NCBI RefSeq assembly: GCF_963576545.1
Contig: NC_083655.1
Span: 14,184,440 to 14,248,439, forward strand
DNA length: 64,000 nt
From: Limanda limanda
Taxonomy: Eukaryota > Chordata > Actinopteri > Pleuronectiformes > Pleuronectidae
Reading direction: 5' to 3'
Each line of letters begins with the position of its first letter. The stretch's first letter is position 1. The notes beneath the pieces are model-generated. The model ran no database searches. It worked only from the letters and a program-made list of their open reading frames with translations, and was not told where the DNA came from. Positions 56,405-64,000 of the stretch are shown here, piece after piece. Made by a program: the position numbers and the translations under genes.

Positions 56405-56570
56405 TTACCTCCGCCAATGAGGTTATGTTTCCCTTTTATTTGTTTGTCTATTAGCGAGCTGGATTATGCAAACTACAGAACAGATTACCACCTGACTTGG
56501 TGGAAGGATGCAATATGGAGATGCAGATCTGGATAAATGAGCAGATCCAGAAAAATTGTTTTACGTTCTG
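56405..56570 (+). repeat. Dispersed repeat family R1, copy D
   Basis: TTTACCTCCGCCAATGAGGT, then GGATTATGCAAACTACAGAA, CTTGGTGGAAGGATGCAAT and GATCTGGATAAATGAGCAGA. This is the most complete sense copy in the window. Confidence 0.7.
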
Positions 56571-57576
56571 TGAAGCAGTAGCCAGGGTGGACATGTAAAG
56601 TACGTGCAGGAAGGTCACTCTCACTCGCAATAAGGGGTGACTGTCTGCGTGGAGGGTAAAAACTTAATGGATGGTAGTACAAGCGAGCATGCAGCTATAC
56701 AATACTGCACAGGAGTAAACACTTTGAGATCTTTGACATATCGGGAAAGCGCATTAGCCCTTGTGGAGGTGTGCACAGAGCCACCTTCTAGAGTCTTGTT
56801 TGTATTTTGTTATCTGGTTAAATATCCTTCCTGATAAACATGATGACCAAATGTCTTACTAGTCTGGAACAGCTTAAATCAACAAATAGGATACGCCTAT
56901 AGATAAGCAGACTGTTAATCTGTGAGTGTGTGTCCTAACGAGAACAAAATCCAAACACAAAACAACTGCAAACCCCCCAACAAGCATGCCAGACCAGTAG
57001 GTGGCTATAAAGTCAACACCAATAATCCATCAAAAACTAGAGAAAAACACGGACGAAAAAGAATATTTTGCAATTTTTGCACCAATGTGGACAGAGTGTG
57101 AGACATTGAAGTGAGCAGATATCTGAGATACTCCAAAAAGTAAAGTAGTGATCTATCAGGACAATATATTTATAATTTTTTTCGAAACATTTCATATTAT
57201 TTTGAAGATTTATTCAGATGCATTTTCAGCCCAAACCTGAGGTAACTCAAATTGAGTTTTGTGCCTCAGCCAGGCTTGTTAAAAACCTCTGGTAATTTTA
57301 TGATGTGGGGACCAACCCAAAATGGACCAATGACACATTTTATTCCCTGAGTCATAGCCGAAAAGAAAATTGTGTTGATGTGGGAACACTAGAACCAATC
57401 AGTCTCTCCCAAAAGTGCCGGCCCCACCTTGTACCCACACTTAAGAAGGTCAGAGCTGCCCTTATCCCCCAGACCTTTCCAAACTGTAAACACACTGAAC
57501 CTATATGTAACAAAGACTGCTGTGCGGAGGAGGCCGGGAAAGACAAGACATTCGTCGCATTACTGAGAGAATTCAA

Positions 57577-57616
57577 AATGTGTGTGTGTGTGTGTGCGCG
57601 TGCGGGCGTGTGTGTG
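57577..57616. repeat. (TG)n microsatellite
   Basis: TG run with GCGCGTGCGGGCG interruption. Confidence 0.8.
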
Positions 57617-57812
57617 CTGTGACTTGGTCAAAACAACTGGTGATGATTACAGGTTCTCAGATCTCAGCCAGTTCTTCCTCTTTGTTCTTCAAACACTTTC
57701 CACTGAAGCAGAGGAAACCACCTATAGCGGAGGACATGTTATTCACATCAGCCTCACTGGGACTTCTATCAGACGCGACAGTGACCATTTCATCATCTCG
57801 CTCCACGAGCCG

Positions 57813-57853
57813 CCCACACACACACACACACACAGACACACACACACACACAC
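57813..57853. repeat. (CA)n microsatellite
   Basis: CA run with one GA interruption. Confidence 0.85.
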
Positions 57854-58369
57854 GCAGATGTCGTAGTGACTGGTCTGGTCTTGTGTTGAAGGGTAGATCG
57901 ATCAGCTAAGCTTCTGTGAGTCGGTGTGTGTGTGTGTGTGTCTGTGTGGAGGCAGAGGTCATGGAACTCTAAATGACTTTACAACGCTCCCTTCAACACC
58001 CCCGAGCTCAAAGACCAACAGCTTTAAATTACATATTCCCTATATGGGAATCTACTGACTTTTTGGCACAAAAACTTCAGGAGGAGTTCCACATGTTTCA
58101 AATATTTATTACGTTTACTGTGTTGTGTGTTCATTGTAGAAAATCTCAGAGACCATTACATAAAGCTGAAATGCTGACTTTTGGATTTACCTTTGCCTAG
58201 AACTATGAGGCTGACGTGACAGTCATTTTAAGTATTAAGGCCATTGTGATGAAAACAATTATTGAGATTGTATAATCTAAGTAGTATAAAAAGTCATGGT
58301 ATTCCAAGTAACATGTTACTAAGAAGAAAATAATAATACGAGAATCAAGCTGTAATTGAAACTTTACAA

Positions 58370-58660
58370 GAATAAAGTCATAATCTAATAAAAAATAAAG
58401 CCCTACTTGAAAATAAATGATATGTTAAGGTATAATTTAATAAGGATAAAGTCAAAATGTTATAGAAACTGTCTTGAAAATTAAGTCATTACGTAATGGA
58501 AAATATTTCATAATGCTACAACAATAAAGTCATATTGAAGAACATATATAATAATGTCATCATAGAAGTCTTAATTAAATGAGAACTAAGTGTTATTGAG
58601 AGGAAAGTTGTAACATTACGAGCACAAAGTCCTACTTTAATGAGATGAAAGTCTCAAATG
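58370..58660. repeat. Degenerate minisatellite
   Basis: Recurring variants of AATAAAGTCATAAT occur about every 26-45 bases (near 58374, 58449, 58484, 58527, 58553, 58587 and 58624), with intervening TTA-rich text. This resembles a decayed tandem array with a unit of about 35 bp. Confidence 0.55.
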
Positions 58661-60989
58661 TTTTTCTCAGAATCTCTTTTCTCTCTAAGTTGCCCTAATA
58701 GTTTGTCACACTTCTGTACTGTCTGTATAATGTTTTATAAATGCAGCCAGTGCATTCCTCTTCGTCACAGACGTTTTTATTTGTGTAGCCACCACACAAA
58801 GTAAAAACTGTGTCTGTTTCAAACACACACACACACTCACATACACAAAATCTGGGAGTTGTCCAGTGTCACCACAGTCTTCCTGTTCCAGTTCCAGTGA
58901 GGTAACAAGGCTGTAAACAGCCTGGTCCCAGAATTCAACTGGCATCGTCTAATACTTTGCATTTCTTGAAAAGAAATGCTACAAATCCTCATAGAGTCAT
59001 ACAAGTGGACCGAAAGAGATTCTGGCTGAGAAGAGAAATGTTTTCACTGAGGTGAAAAATGTATTCACTCAGGTTTTTAATGAAATCCACAGAATATTTA
59101 TTTCAACATAAGAGCTTGTTTTACAACTCACGAGCCGGTTCAAGTAAAAATCAACCAGTTTTTATCATCTCTGACAAGGGAGTCGCTTCGAACATCCAGA
59201 TGAGGACAAACAATTACTGTAATACTGTGAAATCTGAAGAAAGCCACAGTCTGACAGTCTGAGGCCTGAGAGCCGCACTAACAAGGATTCAAGCTACGTC
59301 TCTGCATCATCAGCTTGAAGTTCAATTGAAAGGTTTAGTATCTTTAATCAAAGGGAAGTCTTTACACAGGGAGCATAAACACTGTGCTAATCCACCATGA
59401 TGTGAGCTTTGAGATAGGAACAACCACAAGGGAAAGGGTTTTTACTGTGTGTTCAGACGGTTTGTTCAAGTCTTTGAGTGCCCAGACGGAGCCCTGACCT
59501 GAAACCAAACCCGAATATGGGTTGAGATGACCAGAGCAGATGAAAAAAAACTGTCACAGAGGAAGATAGAGGCACCGAAGAGAATGAACTGGAGGTAGAA
59601 AGGGAAAGACACGTAATGATGAGAAATAGAGAGATGGAGACACAGAGTGATATCTATGCTCTCAAAGGAGTTATTCTCTCAATTCCACCTGAACAACATA
59701 TGCTGTTCTGTCCCTGCAGCCACCAAACAAGCTTTCACATGTGTCCGTTTGGTCCTTTTATTCACAGACTGTACATGCAGTGGTTGTTAGTCTATACACA
59801 CAGTCCTGCTTTATAACATTGTTTTGTGGATATGACTTACAATCCAGCATTCAATATATTCACATTTGTATCACTGCTCCACATGCCCAGTATGTCATGT
59901 GTGCATATGTTGACAAGAAAAGGAACCGGCAACCACAGAAATCAAAGAAACTTATAGAAAACACTAACACAAAAAGCATGAATAGGGGGTGCCGTACATA
60001 CCCTGTGGATGCATTGTATATATGCTTATATATTTACACTATATAAGCTATCATTGCCACATCATTGTTCCATAATTATACTAAAGTGACAGTTGTTGGC
60101 AGCACCAGGACAAATGGCCTTTCAAACATACATAAAGTTTTTACCGTCCTCTGGCAGGAGTATGTATGCATGCCTGGACATCTCCCCTCCGGATCATTAA
60201 CCAGATCAGCATCGGTCCTCCATCTTTTTGCCTCATTTTGCTTTTGCCAATGAGTAAAAGCTGGTCCATAATCGCTCTTATCTGTTTTCTTACTCAGTCA
60301 CCTTCTCCTGTAGTGTAGAGCAAGTCCCAAGTGTTCCTGCACGACACACAGAGTCACACAGTTGCAATTCCAGGCTTTCCAGAAACACTGTGAACCAATG
60401 ACTGCGATGCCATTATCCCTATTACACATTTGTGTACCAGCACACAATATAAACATATTTTTTCTGCATAAAAGTAAAATAAGTAAAACAGTAAAACCAT
60501 TCAACCTTTTCATCATATCTTAGTAAATAAAACACTTGCTGAACAATATTCAAAGTAAAAGGCAATGATATAAGGTAAACAAATTCAGCACCCCGTTTTC
60601 AATCAACTACATTATTTGAAAAAAAAATAACTATTTAAATCTACGACAAACCATTCTGCAGACATGAAACTTAAGCTTTTCATTGACTGAGAGACATTCC
60701 CCTTTAAGAGGCAAAGCAAGGAGAAAGGTGCTGAGAGAAAGATAAGTGAGTGAAAGTTAGAGCCAGAAGGCTGCATGTGCTGAGGCTGGATGAGTGCACA
60801 AACAGGCAAGAAGAAGAAAGATGAAGAAGAGGAGTCTGACAGTGATTGATAATCACAATCTCTGGATTACCGATAAAATAAGAGATATTGATAAATAAAT
60901 TGTGGGGATGCGACGGCAGACTTTGGAGGTATGATGGAAAAGTAAGATTAAGACCAGAGCAGAGAGCGGGATGAAAAGCTATAAGTAGA

Positions 60990-61021
60990 AGAAGGAAGGA
61001 AGGAAGGAAGACAGACAGACA
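60990..61021. repeat. (GGAA)n/(GACA)n short repeat
   Basis: AGGAAGGAAGGAAGGAAG followed by ACAGACAGAC. Confidence 0.85.
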
Positions 61022-63129
61022 AACTCAAATCTTGGACGTGAGGCAAAAAAAGCAGGAGAGGCCTGGCGGTGGTTGACTGGCTGGCTTGTATGTGGTCTGT
61101 GGTTAGTGGTCAGTGCTTTCGCTCACACTCCTGATGTCGTCCAACCAATCCCTCCGAGAGACAGCTGCATGGCGAACGGCCGTCTCGCATCAAATCCCTC
61201 CTTCTTTCTGACACAAGCACCACAACCGCAGAGCAAAACAACCAACAACCGCCTCGCCAAAATACTTTTTCACCCTTCATCAACATTAAGTTGTTAAAAT
61301 TACCTTAAGGGATCGCTATGAATGGTTTTCTCAAAAATAATGATTTCGTCATATACTTTCCATTTTAAAGCGGTTATTGAGGACTTTTGGAAATGAACTT
61401 CTCCTTTGTGGCGTTGTCGTGTGACACATTCCACAAAATTCGAAAATTAGATTTCAAATAGAAATTGCATATTCAATTCATTAATTTTATTCTTTCTATA
61501 AGAATTTTATTCTTTCTTTCTATCTTATTGATAAAATGATTGATAAATGCATTTTTCTGTGTTAAGGTCTTTGCACAGCAGGTCCTTATTTTTCATATGC
61601 TTTTTTTGAAATTCATCATCTAACAAAAATGGTCACGAACAGAGTCTGATTTATTTTTATTACTTATTCTTTCTGAAAATTTGCAGTCCAGAAGTGAGGA
61701 TGATATTGTGGTATATCAGGAACAAGAAGAATTTAATCTTCTGATCAAGGAGCTGTGAAATGATCCTGTTCGTGTATTTCCGAGATCAATGGTCCAGTTG
61801 GATACGTTACCAGCAGAGAGAGCCCATATGAAAAAGAAGAAAAACTCCAACCAACAAACAAACTAACGAAAATAAAGAAATAAAACTGATATGAATGAAA
61901 GATCAATATTTGATGACCACCTGCAAAACCCAAGTCCAAATTCATCGCCAACATTTTTCTTTTGACAGTATGAGCTCATGGAAACTAGAGCAAGGTTAAT
62001 ATCAGGGAGAGACCATGGGTGTGCTGAATAAAAAAAATCCCTAATGTTAAAGGCAGGTTTGTGACAGGAGGTGAACCCTAATCTGCCGCTGGACGAAAAG
62101 TCAGACATGCTTACACAGCCGACCCACCCGCCACCGCGATCTCCACGGCCCCTATTTTTCCAGAAGCCACATCCTCATCAATCTTTTTACCTCCCTGCTC
62201 TATCTCATAATGCACACAAGCCCAGGGTTTACTCTGCCTCTTCCTCTTCATCCGAACAGGAAAGAGTGGATGTTGACATTTGGTTTTGCGAGATGGGTTA
62301 AACGCCCGCGCTCGGGTTTACTGTCACCGTAGCAGGCATTTCATTTTTTCCCTTCAGTGTCTCCTGGAAGAAATGGGATGATTGCTGCACTACTGGAGAA
62401 AAGGAACCAGTGACCCTGTTGAACCACCATGACAGCAAGCAAAAACAAGAGCTTTCTCTGCTGTGCAGCAAACATTCCTGTACCTTCTCTATAACCACTC
62501 TGCGTGGGGGTTTTATGCATAAAGCATGCCAAAAACTGAATTCCAAAGACCCTCGTAAAAAAATTCTCTGCTTTCTAATTAAATCTGTAATTTAGACGCT
62601 ATGAAACGGAGACAAATTAAAGTGAATGAGGGAAATGGCAATAAAAGAAAGGAGACATTTTCACAAACACCTCTCAATTTAACTTTTGCGCACCAAGAAG
62701 CTGTCAACATTGTTAAAGACTTTGCAGATGGCGATAATAAAAAAAAACTGCTCTGGATGTGAAAGGCATGAGAAGAATCCGTGTTTATGTAATTACGGTC
62801 TGTAATCGGTCTGGTTTTTCTCTCTTGATGGTTTTCTGAGGATAGGTCAGACACGTCCATGTCTTTTATTTATTGTTAATTCATCTGAAGTCCCATCTCA
62901 TTAAAGGTTTTGCAGTCGGTCCCGATTCTTCACCGACTGTCACTATTTTATCAAAAGAGGAAAACATCTGGAAATGTTCATTCTGTAATCAACGGTCTTT
63001 AGTAAAAAGACTCAAGACAGATTCTATGTTTCAAACCTTTTAACCTTTCGCATTGATGTACTGAAGAAAGATGGGCACAGCTGTTGATCTTGGCAAAACA
63101 GATGGATACTGGCAGGTTATAGTACTCAA

Positions 63130-63133
<4 letters not shown>

Positions 63134-63186
<53 letters not shown>
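63134..63186. repeat. (CA)n microsatellite
   Basis: About 26 uninterrupted CA units. Confidence 0.95.
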
Positions 63187-63188
<2 letters not shown>

Positions 63189-63341
63189 AAGTGTTGCCAC
63201 TATGCTCAGCTGCTACCAGGAGCTGTTTCTGCCTTCTGCTTAGTGTTTTTTGGCTCTTTGTAATCCGGCAGCTGGAAGGGTAGCTCCTGGGGTCAAGGTA
63301 CAGACGAAGGTGCTTGTGTAGTCAACTGGGAGTCATTATTA

Positions 63342-63344
<3 letters not shown>

Positions 63345-63387
<43 letters not shown>

Positions 63388-63420
63388 TGTGTGTGGTGTG
63401 TATGTGTGTGTGTGTGTGTG
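63345..63420. repeat. (GT)n microsatellite
   Basis: GT runs with CTTG, GGTG and TATG interruptions. It is the inverted partner of the CA tract at 63544-63640. Confidence 0.95.
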
Positions 63421-63540
63421 AGTCATCCTGTGTTCTGATCTTCTCCCCTGACCCAGCATCAAAGCCAACACACTGAGCACCACAGGACCAGCCAAGGGCC
63501 ACTGGCAGGAGTGACAGTTTATGTTCGGTGCATGTCAGCA

Positions 63541-63641
<101 letters not shown>

Positions 63642-64000
63642 GAAATATCCACAGGCACAGATGTAAAAGTCAAAGCAAAGAATTCAACTTCACACGTACA
63701 CGAGAGAAGATGTGCACAGTAGGGCCCACACACACGTGGTGATGCTTCCTGATGCAAACACAGTCCCAGAGGTCAGTGGAGCGTCAGTCCATAGCGACAC
63801 CGGTCAATTTGCTCACTGTCAGGTCCCATTAGCAAACAGAGAACAGAAGCCGACAGCTCTACTGTGTGCGTTCAGCAGACATCAGTAGAGTTATTTTTTA
63901 TTCACGTGTCCCTGACACACAGCTGGGAAAACACGAGTTACCAAAGACACTCATAATTCACGTTAAAGTAACAATGGACAACAGTTTTAGATAAGAACGA

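Overview
The window reads as nuclear DNA of a ray-finned (teleost) fish. The genes are split by GT-AG introns, the intergenic DNA is rich in (CA)n/(TG)n and (GA)n microsatellites, and the mobile elements are fish types: a Tc1-like element, an L2-like LINE, a tRNA-derived SINE and small inverted-repeat elements. I saw no bacterial-style operons, CRISPR arrays or rRNA/tRNA genes.

Three protein-coding genes can be read exon by exon. bloc1s5 (muted) lies on + at 6932-9261 with five coding exons. txndc5 (three-thioredoxin-domain ER protein) lies on + at 29412-36003 with ten coding exons. The 3' six exons of bmp6 lie on - at 55664-39418; exon 1 is not found and must lie beyond the right edge. The order bloc1s5 > txndc5 > < bmp6 is the same conserved block known from human 6p24, so synteny supports the gene names.

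Layout. 1-6640 is gene-free, with microsatellites, an AT-rich block and one candidate MITE. 6640-9450 is bloc1s5 with its promoter and a probable poly(A) signal. 9450-23950 is non-coding, with a SINE, a CTG triplet array and a very long GT array. 23953-26529 is a dead Tc1-like element into which a second, 1,023-bp element has jumped. 26620-28556 is a 5'-truncated L2-like LINE. 29160-36421 is txndc5. 36422-39417 is the convergent gap holding the bmp6 3' UTR. 39418-64000 is bmp6 exons 7 to 2, its large introns and part of intron 1.

The three genes are syntenic neighbours rather than one pathway. BLOC1S5 works in the BLOC-1 complex of lysosome-related organelle biogenesis. TXNDC5 is an ER oxidoreductase of secretory protein folding. 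BMP6 is a secreted, disulfide-rich TGF-beta family ligand. The points most worth a second look are a glutamate at mature BMP6 position 60, where human BMP6 has lysine; a cluster of three TAATTAG motifs in bmp6 intron 2; a RecQ-like helicase remnant inside the nested element; a diverged sequence shared by txndc5 intron 9 and the txndc5/bmp6 gap; and an exon-like fragment antisense in txndc5 intron 1. I did not find a clearly new multi-gene system.
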